From Nemertoderma westbladi (lineage: Eukaryota > Xenacoelomorpha > Nemertodermatida > Nemertodermatidae): DNA of 64,000 bases. Shown in pieces: positions 11,093 to 21,170 of this stretch. Both the position numbers and the translations under genes were made by a program. How positions within the stretch are numbered: position 1 is the first letter of the stretch; each line of letters begins with the position of its first letter. The stretch covers positions 55,453 through 119,452 of the forward strand of contig JAUCBJ010003381.1 of the NCBI GenBank assembly GCA_032718475.1, given 5' to 3'. Under the pieces are notes generated by a model. That model was not told the DNA's origin, did no database searches, and saw nothing but the letters and a program-made list of their open reading frames with translations.

Positions 11093-12694
11093 TACCATCC
11101 ATAGATGCTGCTTGAAGTCCTTCTTCTGATGACGAATCAAGGTAGAAACCGCTGTTCTCGCTGCTATTATTTCACTTACTTGAATAGCCTCCTTGGCGTA
11201 ACGTGAGAATATTGCAAAATCCATAAACGCCAGTATCCGATGTAAGTAAACCTGTAATGATGTTACCTCTCGCACTTTGTTACCACGCACTTTCTCCTTC
11301 TTAACAACGTCGAAAGAATTAACGATATTGTCAGTATCGAACATATCCGGAATAGTTAGTTCCTTCTTCACTATTGATTGCATGACTTCATAGAATTTTG
11401 TACAATAGGAAATAGTCAATGCTTGCATTCCCGGATCTGTTATTGGTGAGGCCCCACTTTCTAAGAAGGACACAAACTGGGGTATTAAGGGAAGCTTACA
11501 GACGGACTTGTTCTCGATAACAGGTATTTTAAAACGGGTTGGATCCTTTAACAACTTTATCATTTCTGGGTTCTTAATAGGGGAGTCATCAGTGTTGTCT
11601 GTTTCTAAGTATCTCTTTACATTATGGTACCGTGCAATGTGATCAGCTAACCGGCTGACGTAAGACAAACATCCAGGTACAGGGCATTTACGAGGTTTGC
11701 GTTTTTGATTACGCGCTTCAGCAACTAAGTATTTAAGTTGAGTTTCATCTGTGATGGAATGGCGAACACGTATATGTCGTCTAAGATTAAGAAAAGACAT
11801 TATCTTTGGAAGACAGAATCTACAACTTTGTCTTACTCTACCAACTGATGTTTTGTTCTTTGGTTTTGGTTTGGCATTAACTTTAGGTTGGATAGCATCA
11901 GCAGCTGTTGGAGATGTAGAAGAGTGAGTATCAATCAACAAATCAGAAAACAAACTCCTGCGTACAGATTTCGCAACTATATCGGTATTGTGAGGTCCGC
12001 CTATAGGTGCATCATAAAGAATATACTCCTCCAAGCCTTCAAACTGTTCTATATCTATTTGAAATGGAGAGCAGGACTCTGGCAGGGAAATACCATCACC
12101 AATAAGAAGTTCCGGAGGGAGGTCGATACCAATGCCAATAAGAGGTTCTTCAGGTGGAAGAGCAATTTCATCTCCAAGAAGCGGTTTGCGTGGAAGAGTA
12201 GTAATACCATCGCCATGAAGAGGTTTGGGCGGAAGATCAATACCATCGGCATGAAGAGGTTTGGGCGGAAGATCAATACTATCGCCATGAAGAGGTTTGG
12301 GCGGAAGAACAATACCATCGCCATGAAGAGGTTTGTGCGGAAGATCAATACTATCGCCATGAAGAGGTTTAGGCGGAAGATCAATACTATCGCCATGAAG
12401 AGGTTTGGGCGGAAGATCAATACCATCGCCATGAAGAGGTTTGGGTAGAAGGTTAAAGACAGAATTAGGAACACGTTTATCATGAATCCTCTTCTTGGAT
12501 TTAGGCGCAGATGGAGTAGTTTCACTATGCACAATCAAAACATTCCAAAGCTTTCGACGGTATTTAACTTTACAAACACTCCCGATCTTTGTTGGGTCTC
12601 CTACTATTTTTGACTTAGGCCACGGTTGATCAGGACAGTTCTTTACTTTATCAGTGGGTTTAGAAGAGTTTAACCAGCGAATTATGACAGGCAT
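10382..12694 (-). CDS. Zinc-finger tyrosine recombinase (Crypton-like), with a 12-residue repeat tract
   Basis: The frame is open from 12742 to 10382 (786 codons). The first ATG is at 12694, giving about 770 residues; the true 5' end may lie in an upstream exon. Numbered from 12742: residues 98-190 are 7-8 copies of a 12-residue unit (PPKPLHGDSIDL type). A zinc-finger-like motif follows at C307-x2-C310-x12-H323-x4-H328, and a second at C353-x4-C358-x9-H368-x4-H373. The C-terminal third has the tyrosine recombinase pattern: R612, lysines at 642/645, R721, H747 and the likely nucleophile Y756, nine residues after H747. The first position of the H-x-x-R box is Thr (718). Such enzymes cut and join DNA through a 3'-phosphotyrosine. 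A Crypton-type transposon is the best guess; a domesticated recombinase is the alternative. Confidence 0.75.
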   Translation of the reverse strand: MPVIIRWLNSSKPTDKVKNCPDQPWPKSKIVGDPTKIGSVCKVKYRRKLWNVLIVHSETTPSAPKSKKRIHDKRVPNSVFNLLPKPLHGDGIDLPPKPLHGDSIDLPPKPLHGDSIDLPHKPLHGDGIVLPPKPLHGDSIDLPPKPLHADGIDLPPKPLHGDGITTLPRKPLLGDEIALPPEEPLIGIGIDLPPELLIGDGISLPESCSPFQIDIEQFEGLEEYILYDAPIGGPHNTDIVAKSVRRSLFSDLLIDTHSSTSPTAADAIQPKVNAKPKPKNKTSVGRVRQSCRFCLPKIMSFLNLRRHIRVRHSITDETQLKYLVAEARNQKRKPRKCPVPGCLSYVSRLADHIARYHNVKRYLETDNTDDSPIKNPEMIKLLKDPTRFKIPVIENKSVCKLPLIPQFVSFLESGASPITDPGMQALTISYCTKFYEVMQSIVKKELTIPDMFDTDNIVNSFDVVKKEKVRGNKVREVTSLQVYLHRILAFMDFAIFSRYAKEAIQVSEIIAARTAVSTLIRHQKKDFKQHLWMVRQNAGDNMPKANELHDFGTAPKSLIIRSSILSLCQESYTGKTPLWQMQGFIMSMVTYQNASRSSPIINMLISDVTGCKKVNDNFAISVENHKTAKTYGSQVFIVSGTTLQLINQWITFGRGQYTSDLSNACNRVFVSPSGRPYHSITQILQRIWKVIFPQSVAKAGTTSVRHSVSCFNQEFPGTEADQNRVAKLMSHSLNTQRHTYDTIIRPQEANIAYSRIKRMISKSIPEENEM
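12173..12451 (-). repeat. Coding 36-bp minisatellite inside the recombinase gene
   Basis: Seven to eight units of 36 bp, each encoding PPKPLHGD(S/G)ID-L with small changes (LHADG, LPHKP, LPRKPLLGDE). The unit is a multiple of three, so copy-number change keeps the frame. The tract is Pro-rich and probably a flexible linker. The same repeats leave long open frames on the other strand, which are not genes. Confidence 0.9.
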
Positions 12695-12780
12695 GATGAA
12701 AAGGTTGAGTGATTCAGGGTAATATTCAATAGGCCTATACAAAATATTTAAGTTATTACAGAAGTACCGGGGGTACAGGT

Positions 12781-13035
12781 AGGCCGGTTATCGTTCATAT
12801 GCATACCTCTGGCAAAAGAAGCAGGTTACAGTGGTGGTGTTTTCTAACCAAAACAATAAACTAATCTCCATTACTTAATTAACGGAAAGGAGCAGGTTAC
12901 AGTGGTGGGCTTTTCTAACCAAAACAGCAAAACAATAAACAATATCTCAATAACATAGGGTATTTCATACTTATAGTCTTATTTTTGCAATACGAAAATA
13001 CCAGAGGTACGCATATGAACTATAACTGGTAGGCC
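12781..13035. mobile_element. Small terminal-inverted-repeat element (~255 bp) holding two 68-bp-family units
   Basis: The left end 12781-12812 (containing GTTCATATGCATACCTCTGG) matches the reverse complement of the right end 13001-13035 (CCAGAGGTACGCATATGAAC, then GGTAGGCC) with a few mismatches. Between them lie two copies, 71 bp apart, of the unit that starts GCAGGTTACAG and continues to AACCAAAACAATAAAC. The layout is that of a MITE. A target-site duplication is not obvious. Confidence 0.55.
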
Positions 13036-13659
13036 TATATATTATCAGTTATGGTCTGATGCGACTGATGGTATACCTGTATACTGTTTGTTATATATGG
13101 CACACAGGCACAGCAGCACAGGTATTGCATTAAGTTTTAAAGTTTCTGCCAAAGTGCTGAAGTGCCAACTAGCAAACAACACACTGATGTACAGATGTAC
13201 GGTACTCACACCTACACACACCTGCACACTACAGCACTAGGCAGCTACTGAGCTAGGCCCCTACCAGATGGCAGACAGGCGCATGTACTGCACTGCACTA
13301 CAGTCAGACAGTACTACTCACAGACTCAAGGCCTACTAGAAGACATGCCGTGCAGACGTGCAGCCGACTGCTAGGCCCTAAAACTTATGGGCCATTTGCT
13401 TTTTTAAACAGTGCCACTGCTACACAGTGTACATGCAGAGTGCAGACGAGCAGACATGTGTACCGGTAACAGAATAAAGATTACTGATAAATGGCTATTC
13501 TTTCACTTGTATAGGACAGTAGGATGCATTACTGTATTGAAAGCATTTGATGGTTGTGGGTTGTTTATTGAACATACCGAATTGTGTCTTATTTTAGTAC
13601 TGACTCGCTTGGAATACGTAAGCCTACTAATGATAAACGACGTATAGGCATAGTTATGG
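13036..13659. other. Spacer, no gene seen
   Basis: Rich in CAGTACTG- and GGCCTA-like words. No reading frame with recognisable motifs was found. Confidence 0.45.
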
Positions 13660-13830
13660 GTAGCACCTATGCGTAGGTCGCGTAGGACCTACGCGTAGGT
13701 CGCGTAGGACCTACGCATAGATACGCGTAGCACCTACGCGTAGTTATTGTTAAAACTCTGAAACTGGTGATATATGACCCAATGTTGCGAACTACGCGTA
13801 GCTACGCGTAGGCCTACGCGTAGGTCGAAA
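13660..13830. repeat. Cluster of self-complementary CCTACGCGTAGG words
   Basis: CTACGCGTAG and close variants occur about ten times in 13660-13740 and again at 13791-13825, mostly head to tail with CGCGTAGGAC. Each word is its own reverse complement, so the block can form many alternative hairpins. It is CpG-rich within otherwise AT-rich DNA. No gene is present. Confidence 0.85.
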
Positions 13831-15520
13831 AGATTTACCCTTAATTTTTATAGAATATACAGATATAGGTCCGAATATAATACTGTATAGAATATACAGA
13901 TACATAATACATATATAGATACGGTCAGACAGACATAAAGACATAATAGTTTTTGTTAAAAGTGAAAACTGACATTTGTAATAAATTTTGACAGATAAAC
14001 CAGTAAAACGTCAGAAAACCAATCCCAGATAGACACTTTTCACAGACACCACACAGAGCAGCAGAGTAAGGTTAACATTATCGCTCATAACTTTTGAACT
14101 ACTGTGACTGTCAAACTGTACATTAGCTCTATTAACAAACGGTTTGAAATTTTGAAATCTTCATTAAAAATCTGCAACAGGTGGGATTGAAAAGGGTCCT
14201 ACGAATAACACAAAAAAACACAATATTACCCAAATAAAACACAAAAATACACAAAAAAAAACACAAAAAAATTACACAAAAAAACACAAATACACAAAAA
14301 ACACAATATTACCCTTATGTGTATTGTGTAGCGGTGCACTGTAAAAAAAGTCGGCCCATAAGTTTTAGGGCCTAGCCGTCGGCTACACGGCCTGTCTTCT
14401 ACTGTAGTATACTTCTTGGTACTACTGTTTAATGTTTAATATTAATGTAAAGGAAGCATAAGCTTATTGTACAATGCCGCAACTTTTGGTTCTCAAGAGT
14501 TTCCAAGAGTGCTGATGCGGAATTGTGATACAGTATATAAGATACATAAGATGTGTCATGAGATACACATATACTGTATATAGTGTCATAAGCGAAAAAT
14601 GTAAAAATTTTCTCTGCTCGCTTCGCTCGCTATTCAATATACATAGTATTATAATTTCACTATATCAAACTTCCGTATAATAGGTTTGATATAGTTATAT
14701 ACTGTTAGTAAACTGTTTTTTAGACGTTTTATTTAATATTATACTGTTATATAATATTTAAAAAAACCGTCAAAAATGAAATGTTAAAATTATTGAAGGG
14801 GGGGGGGGGGGGGTGGGGGGCGTTATTTCAGCTTCATTCCCCCGGGCGCTAGACTGCCAGAATGGCTCGCTACGCCTCTGCTTGCTGACTTGGGTTATGT
14901 AAAAATTAAACCAGCACAATATCCAAGTGTCCTGAAGCAGAGAAGTCAAAGTAGGCATCTAACCTGTCTAGCGGTCTATGTGAATTGTATGTAGGGCCTA
15001 TACAGACAGACAGAGGTATGGTACAGTATGATGTTATTAATATCGCCAGAATAACAATAAAATATACACAGGTGCTTATTTTTGCACATGTACATCAGAT
15101 TTAACATAAATTAACACGGCTAATAGCATGTACTGGTGCATGTACTGCGCTGTTCTGTTACTGTATAATAAAAATACGGATAATCAATGGTATTGGTATA
15201 GGCACAAAGTAAAAACCGAATACAGAATGAGTAAAATAATTAAAATGATATAGATTATTACGGTACTTAAATATACAGCTTGGTAGATATTAATTATTAA
15301 ATAACAAACAAATTACATAAAAAATGGCATGGTTGTTGTATGTTGTGTGGTATGCTATATGGTAAAGGTTGGCTAAGCTTGGCTAGCTTGGTTTTCGTTT
15401 GTTAGGTTTATTATTTTGGTCAGTCGGTTAGTTGGTCATTCCTATCCATAGCCGTACCTGTGTTATTTTCGTATATTGCAAAATTAAAATGTAACCTACA
15501 GTATGTTATTGTTATTGAGT
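13831..15520. other. Spacer with A-rich and G-run tracts, no gene seen
   Basis: Contains an (ACACAAAAA)-type tract near 14205-14310 and a run of 16 G at 14798-14813 followed by TGGGGGG. Nothing coding was recognised. Confidence 0.45.
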
Positions 15521-15796
15521 TATCATCGTTTATTGTTTTGGTTAGCGATGTACCCGCCACTGTAACCTGCTCCTTTCCGTTAATTAAGAAATCTAGGGAG
15601 CCATACATATCAGCCTACAGTAGGCTGAGAAAACTGGGGGGTGTTCTCATGCAGCCTAGGCCACGTACTGACGTAGGCTGAGAAGACTGGGGTGTCATGG
15701 GGGACGGGGGGACGGTTTGAAAGTGAACAACACTAGGGTACTGCACTACAGCACTAGGCCTACCACATTCTGACATTAACCGCAACCGGTGTAACA

Positions 15797-15915
15797 GGAA
15801 AATATGCCCCCCCGGGAAATGTGTCCGGGGGGGCATATTTTCCTAGGAAAAAATTCCCCCCCGGGCAAATTTCCCTAGGAAAAAATGCCCCCCCTTAGGA
15901 AATTATGCCCCCCCT
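15797..15915. repeat. C/G-run hairpin and CCTAGG palindrome cluster
   Basis: 15797-15813 (GGAAAATATGCCCCCCC) is the exact reverse complement of 15827-15843. The motif then repeats in degenerate form as CCTAGGAAAAAATGCCCCCC to 15915. A related cluster lies at 16520-16670. It looks like a small palindromic repeat family copied several times. Confidence 0.8.
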
Positions 15916-15926
15916 GAATTATACAA

Positions 15927-16270
15927 TAAACAAAACTTATTACTACTAAAACAATAAACAGTCACTTTACCAAATGAAGGAAAGGAGCAGGTTACAGAGG
16001 CAGGCCTTTCTAACCAAAACAACAAACGATCATTTAACTAATTGAGGGAAAGGAGCAGGTTACAGAGGCGGGATTTTCTAACCAAAACAATAAACAGTCA
16101 CTTTAGCAAATCAGGGAAAGGAGCAGGTTACAGAGACGGGATTTTCTAACCAAAACAATAAACGATAACATTACCAATTGAGAGAAAGGAGCAGGTTACA
16201 GAGGCGGGATTTTCTAACCAAAACAATAAACAATCACTTTACCAAATCAGGGAAAGGAGCAGGTTACAGA
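15927..16270 (+). repeat. 68-bp tandem repeat, about 4-5 units
   Basis: The start of the word GGAAAGGAGCAGGTTACAGA falls at 15979, 16047, 16115, 16183 and 16251, exactly 68 bp apart. The rest of each unit reads GGCGGGATTTTCTAACC then AAAACAATAAAC. Related units are found inside the element at 12781-13035, inverted at 15525-15595, and inverted at 43960-44122 with the same period. Confidence 0.9.
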
Positions 16271-16519
16271 CTTAAAAAAGCTTGGAGCTGCTCGGCGCCC
16301 ACACAACACCACACACTCGCACTGCTGTTATACCAGTACTTACTACAGTAGCCTACTGACTTAGATACTTCAGTGTGCTGTTCTACATCCCTTACTGCCT
16401 TACCTGCTTACCTATACCGGCAGACCGGTACCGTACTATTCTTCCAACTATTACAAGTTCTGCAGTTGGTAGATTAAAAGTGGCTACCAGCAGACCGGTA
16501 TCGTACCAGTTTTCAGACT

Positions 16520-16670
16520 TTTGAGGGGGGCTAATTTTCCTGAGGGGAGGCATTATTTCCTAAGGAGAAAATGCCCCCCCGGGCTAAATTTCCTAGGAAA
16601 AATTGCCCGGGGGGACATAAAATCCTAGGAAATAATGCCCCGGGGGGCATATTCTAGGGGGGGCTGATTT
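16520..16670. repeat. Second CCTAGG/CCCCCGGGG palindromic cluster
   Basis: Alternating CTAGGAAAATTGCCCGGGGGG and TGCCCCCCCGGGCTAAATTTCC words in both orientations, related to those at 15797-15915. The two clusters flank the 68-bp tandem repeat. No coding content. Confidence 0.75.
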
Positions 16671-16968
16671 CCTTGTGACACCGGCTGACCGATCAGTTGC
16701 ACTGGACTGCTGGAAACTGGAACACTGGAAGGTGGAAAGCCAGGAAGCAAATAGTCAGGATTCAGTCAGTACAGCAGTAGCCACAACTGAACGTGTCTGA
16801 AAATCTAGCGCCTTTCAGCAAGCAGTGAGGTACCGGTAGGTACATACTGTAGGCCTATCTGCCCATAAACAGAGGCCTGTACTGTAGGTACTGTTCCCAT
16901 AGCAGTCTAATTGAGTACCGTACCGGTACCACTACACACTAGTTCAGTACTGTAATTGTAGAGATAGA

Positions 16969-17679
16969 ATGCAAAACGCCGGAGATAATATGCCAAAGGC
17001 CATTGAGCTCCACGATTTTGGCACTGCACCCCAGTCTTTGATTATTCGTTCATCCCTTCTGTCGCTAAGTGAGGAGAGCTATACCGGGAAAACTCCACTG
17101 TGGCAGATGCAGGGGTTTATTATGTCTATGGTAACATATCAGAATGCTTCTCGCTCATCGCCCATCATAAACATGCTTACATCAGACGTCACTGGATGTA
17201 AAAAGGTAAATGACAATTTCGCTATTTCTGTCGAAAACCACAAAACATCGAAAACCTATGGAAGCCAAGTATTTATTGTATCTGGGACAACTTTACAATT
17301 GATTAATCAATGGATAACGTTTGGTCGCGGGCAGTACACCAGCGATTTGTCGAATGCCTGCAACCGTGTGTTTGTTAGCCCAAGTGGCCGACCCTATCAT
17401 AGTATTACCCTAATACTACAACGTATTTGGAAGGTCATCTTCCCGCAATCAGTTGCTAAAGCAGGGACGACCTCCGTTAGACATAGTGTTAGTTGCTTCA
17501 ATCAAGAATTCCCCGGCACGGAAGCGGACCAAAACAAAGTTGCTAAATTAATGAGCCATTCCCTCAATACGCAGCGCCACACTTACGATACCATCATTCG
17601 ACCACAAGAGGCAAATATTGCATACAGTAGAATCAAACGAATGATTTCGAAATCAATTCCCGAAGAAAATGAGATGTAA
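16969..17679 (+). CDS. Separate catalytic-domain copy of the tyrosine recombinase (truncated)
   Basis: This 236-codon frame corresponds to residues ~552-786 of the recombinase encoded at 10382-12694, in opposite orientation. It retains the Arg (ASRSS), Lys, R-H, MSH and TYD positions and the same C-terminus. I see only about ten amino-acid substitutions (for example KAIEL for KANEL, HKTSK for HKTAK, DQNK for DQNR) and no stop or frameshift. Similarity begins abruptly at about 16972, and the start ATG is supplied by flanking DNA. The repeats and zinc fingers are absent. It is either a fresh truncated copy produced by the inverted duplication or an expressed catalytic fragment; the first is more likely. 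Confidence 0.7.
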   Translation: MQNAGDNMPKAIELHDFGTAPQSLIIRSSLLSLSEESYTGKTPLWQMQGFIMSMVTYQNASRSSPIINMLTSDVTGCKKVNDNFAISVENHKTSKTYGSQVFIVSGTTLQLINQWITFGRGQYTSDLSNACNRVFVSPSGRPYHSITLILQRIWKVIFPQSVAKAGTTSVRHSVSCFNQEFPGTEADQNKVAKLMSHSLNTQRHTYDTIIRPQEANIAYSRIKRMISKSIPEENEM

Positions 17680-19061
17680 CTAAGTGTAGTGTGGCATTTA
17701 ATGCTTACAATCATATACTGTAATAATATGTTTTGGTTAATTGCAATTAAATGAAAAACTAGATTAATATTACTATTCCGTTATATGATAGGACATGGAC
17801 ACAATGGAAATTTATATTATCTTAGGGATTTTTTTCAGTTTAGGATTATATTGTACTGTTTAAATGGGCCCTGACCACCGTCCGCACATATTAACAATAT
17901 TGTGTTTGTATGTATCCGTTTCACTTTGAGCTTTAAATGTGCTACATACATATTTTGTCCGTGTTTAAGCCTTTATTAGCTTATATAATTGTAACCTTAG
18001 CTTGTATTCAGATTTTCTACTTGTTTTGGTTACTGTTTAGTCAATCATTTGTTCTGATATGATTTATAAATAATTTTTTAAATAATAATTAAACTTTTAT
18101 CTTATTCGGCAGTTATCGTATTCTCAGTTCTCGTTTTGAATATTCTAATTGTTTTTGGTCAATCAGTTATTAGTCATTAAAGTCATTAGTTATAGACAGT
18201 TGCTTCTTCTTATCGTTTTTACATACTTCACATAATTCATAAATAATTTTTACATAGAAACATAATTCCAGGGTATATAACCCCCCCCCCCCCCCCCCCC
18301 CTCCTATGCCTTGATATGGCTATGTCAGAGTGAAACGCGGGAGGCAACCTAAAGAGTCTATCTTCTTTCTCTTGGAAGTTGCCTGTAACCTACCTCATCA
18401 ATTGCAGGTTGATTTAACTAAGATGTGCCAATAATGCTCCCACAGGAACCATCAGCTATTACAAAAAGCCCGATAATTGTCAATCATCTAAGTAATCTTC
18501 AGGATAACCAATTTCATAATTATAATAGTCGATTTTTTTGGAGTCCAGCCAATGGCATTCTAGAACGGTTTATGTAGCACAATGTAGCGACGTCATTAAG
18601 TACGCTGATTTGCCAACCCTGCGAGTTGGTAAATATTCGGATTCTAGGCCTGGGACGGTATTATGATGGGGGGTGGTAGTGCTGGTGTCAAGTCTAGCAT
18701 GTCAAGTCAAGTATATCAAAATAAATTAGAAATTAGAACCTTAACATTCCTACACCATTACTGAATATAGTGTCTTTCTTTTAGTGTCGATATTATATTG
18801 CACCAGTTGCGCCGTTATTCTTCGTACTGTATTTATAGTGAATTCTGGGTTCCAAAGGAAAGGTCATGGAAGCGTGTCAGAAAACGCGGCTAAAAGCGCG
18901 GAAAAAACGCCTCAACGAAAATGGCCTTCTCAGTAGGCCTTGTGCAAATTATTATTTTTTTTCTACCTTTGGCGTTTTATGGACTTCAATTGACGAAATT
19001 GTTTCATAATGCGATTAAGTTGTGACAATGAAAAGATATATGCATAAATAATGGAATCAAG
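16972..19061. repeat. Right arm of the ~2.1-2.2-kb inverted duplication
   Basis: Reverse complement of 8880-11092 with scattered substitutions and a different C-run length (21 against 29). After the recombinase stop it carries the same 3' flank, including the TTAATTGCAATTAA region and the stretch up to AATCAAGTGTAT. Confidence 0.85.
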
Positions 19062-19455
19062 TGTATTCACAGTGTTGAAGTCAATGGCTTCTATGTCCAA
19101 CTCAATTTATCGATTAAACTCAATGATATTGAATTTATTTTCCTTAAAGTTACCCACTCTTCTACACATGTGTGTGAAAGTCAAAGCCAAGCTAACATTA
19201 AAGCATAGAACATCGCCGTGACCGTCACAAAGGTCGAACCCCCCTCCCCCTGTCACAAAATGTCACGCAAAAAAGACTGTCTACCCCCCCCCCCCCCCCC
19301 CCCCCTAGTGCGTGACATACTTTATGAACGCCCCCCTTGTCATTTTATCGACTTCAATTGACGAAATAGTTCCATTATGCGATTAAGTTTTAACAATGAA
19401 AACATTTATGCATAAATATTGTAGCAGACATAGCCTGTTTAAGTGATCACATTAC

Positions 19456-19905
19456 TTGAGGCACTTGACTTCTCTTGGCGGAAGAAATTCAAGTCATGAA
19501 TTTCAATTCAAGTATGTCAAGTCTGGTCAATTCAAGTACATATGTCGGGTCAATTATTTTGTCAAGTCAAGTCCTAGTTTGTCAAGTAAAGTGTATCAAG
19601 CGAAGTCTAGTATGCCAAGTCAAGCACATTTATATCAAGTGAAGTCAAGTATATCACGTCAGTTATGTCAGGCCAAGTCATGTCAAGTCAATAATTTCAA
19701 GTCAAGTAAAATATGTTAATTTGTCAAGTCAAGTAATGTACAGTATGTTACGTAAATATGTCAACAGAAGTATATCAAATCAAATAGGCCTATATCTTTA
19801 AGTCAAGTGGAGTATGACAAATAAATTATGTCAAACCAAAAATCACAAGCCATGTCAAGTACCGATATGTCAAATCAAGTATGACAAGTCAAGTATGTCA
19901 AATGA
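19456..19905 (+). repeat. GTCAAGT-rich array, plus orientation
   Basis: Dense GTCAAGTCAAGTATGTCAAG words, the reverse complement of those at 6880-8900. The open frames across the array encode only this repeat. An almost identical copy is at 25036-25485. Confidence 0.8.
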
Positions 19906-20319
19906 AGATGGTAGAAATGAAATGATAGATGGGATTCAGTTGTTTCGGTCGCTCTCTCTATGTATAGATAGTAAACAGCAACACAGATTAGCGACGAACT
20001 TTATATGAAATACCAGTTGAAGACAGTTTTTACTTAGAAACCATGAAATGGAGACATAGCTTAATTCGCATTATTTTATAATGAAACAGTAAACGAAATT
20101 TTCATATCTATTTTAGTTTTGGAGTTATTTGATTTTTTGTAGACCTCACTTATTTTGAAATTAGTATAAATTTAAGTGGTCAATTTTTTGTAAGATAAGC
20201 TATTACTTTTTCAACATACTATAATTGTATTTGTCCTACAGGATAATTTTCGCTATGAGTTTTCCTGTTCAGTGATTTCATTTCAATTGTTACTTTCCAC
20301 GGCTGACGGATTCTAGACT

Positions 20320-20778
20320 GTCCATCAGTCTGTCTGTCTGTCTGTGTGTCGGTTTGTCTGTCAAAATTAGGGAAATATGATATGTAACAAAATATTTTGC
20401 TTGTGGGTGAAATGAAATCACTGACCAAGAAAACCCCATAATTATTTGTTAATTTGATATATTTCTCAATTTTGACAGACAAAAGACAAACAGGACAGAC
20501 AGACCGACAGACAGACAGACGTAAAAACATTAAATAATCAATCAAACGTAAAAAAAATAGCTACCGGAAATGAAATTACCGACCAAGAAAACCCCATAAA
20601 TAGATATGTTTCTTAATTTGATTTATTTCTCAATTTTGACAGAAAGACAGACCGACAGACAGACGTACAAACATTAAACAATAAATCAAACGTAAACATA
20701 GATATCAGAAATGAAATCACCAACCAAGAAAACCCCATATATAAATTTTTTTGTTAATTTGATTTAGTTCTCAATTTC

Positions 20779-20816
<38 letters not shown>

Positions 20817-21170
20817 AAGTCTAGATTTCTTTAAACTGGAAAAGTGAAATTTTAACTGTAATTACCACCCAGTGACATTTTAAATGTTATCACCACCCAG
20901 AAAAACCTTATAACACAAATTTTGAACAGTTTGTGCACTTCTTAAATTTTAACAGACTGACAAACCAAAAACAGACAGACTGACTGACATGCAGACAATC
21001 GTCTAGAATCGATATATAGTGAAAACCGATATCGTATTATAAATCATCGGCAAATAAAAACCCAATAGCAAAAAAATTTAGGTGGTGGTGTTATATTTAT
21101 TTATTTGTTACATTTTTGACAGAGAAACAGACAAGTATTCAGACAAACAGACAGAGTGACCTCCAATAAA
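20320..21170. repeat. Diverged ~150-bp tandem units with (CAGA)n/(TGTC)n
   Basis: Four to five units carry AATGAAATCAC-GACCAAGAAA then ACCCCATA, then TTAATTTGAT-TATTTCTCAATTT, then GACAGACAGAC runs. The conserved core falls near 20422, 20578, 20719 and, more diverged, 20894. Repeated almost unchanged at 25900-26750. Frames here are repeat-derived. Confidence 0.8.

Noticed and set aside
11888-12534. Long frames opposite and overlapping the recombinase repeat tract
   Set aside because: They exist only because the 36-bp coding repeat is stop-free in other frames; their peptides are pure repeat (MKRFGRKINTIA type).
13045-13647. Two short ATG frames (60 and 78 codons)
   Set aside because: No motif, no supporting splice or promoter signals, and composition like the surrounding spacer.
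20219-20545. 108-codon frame rich in DRQTDRQTD and its copy at 25799-26125
   Set aside because: It is a translation of the (CAGA)n/(TGTC)n tract within a tandem repeat.
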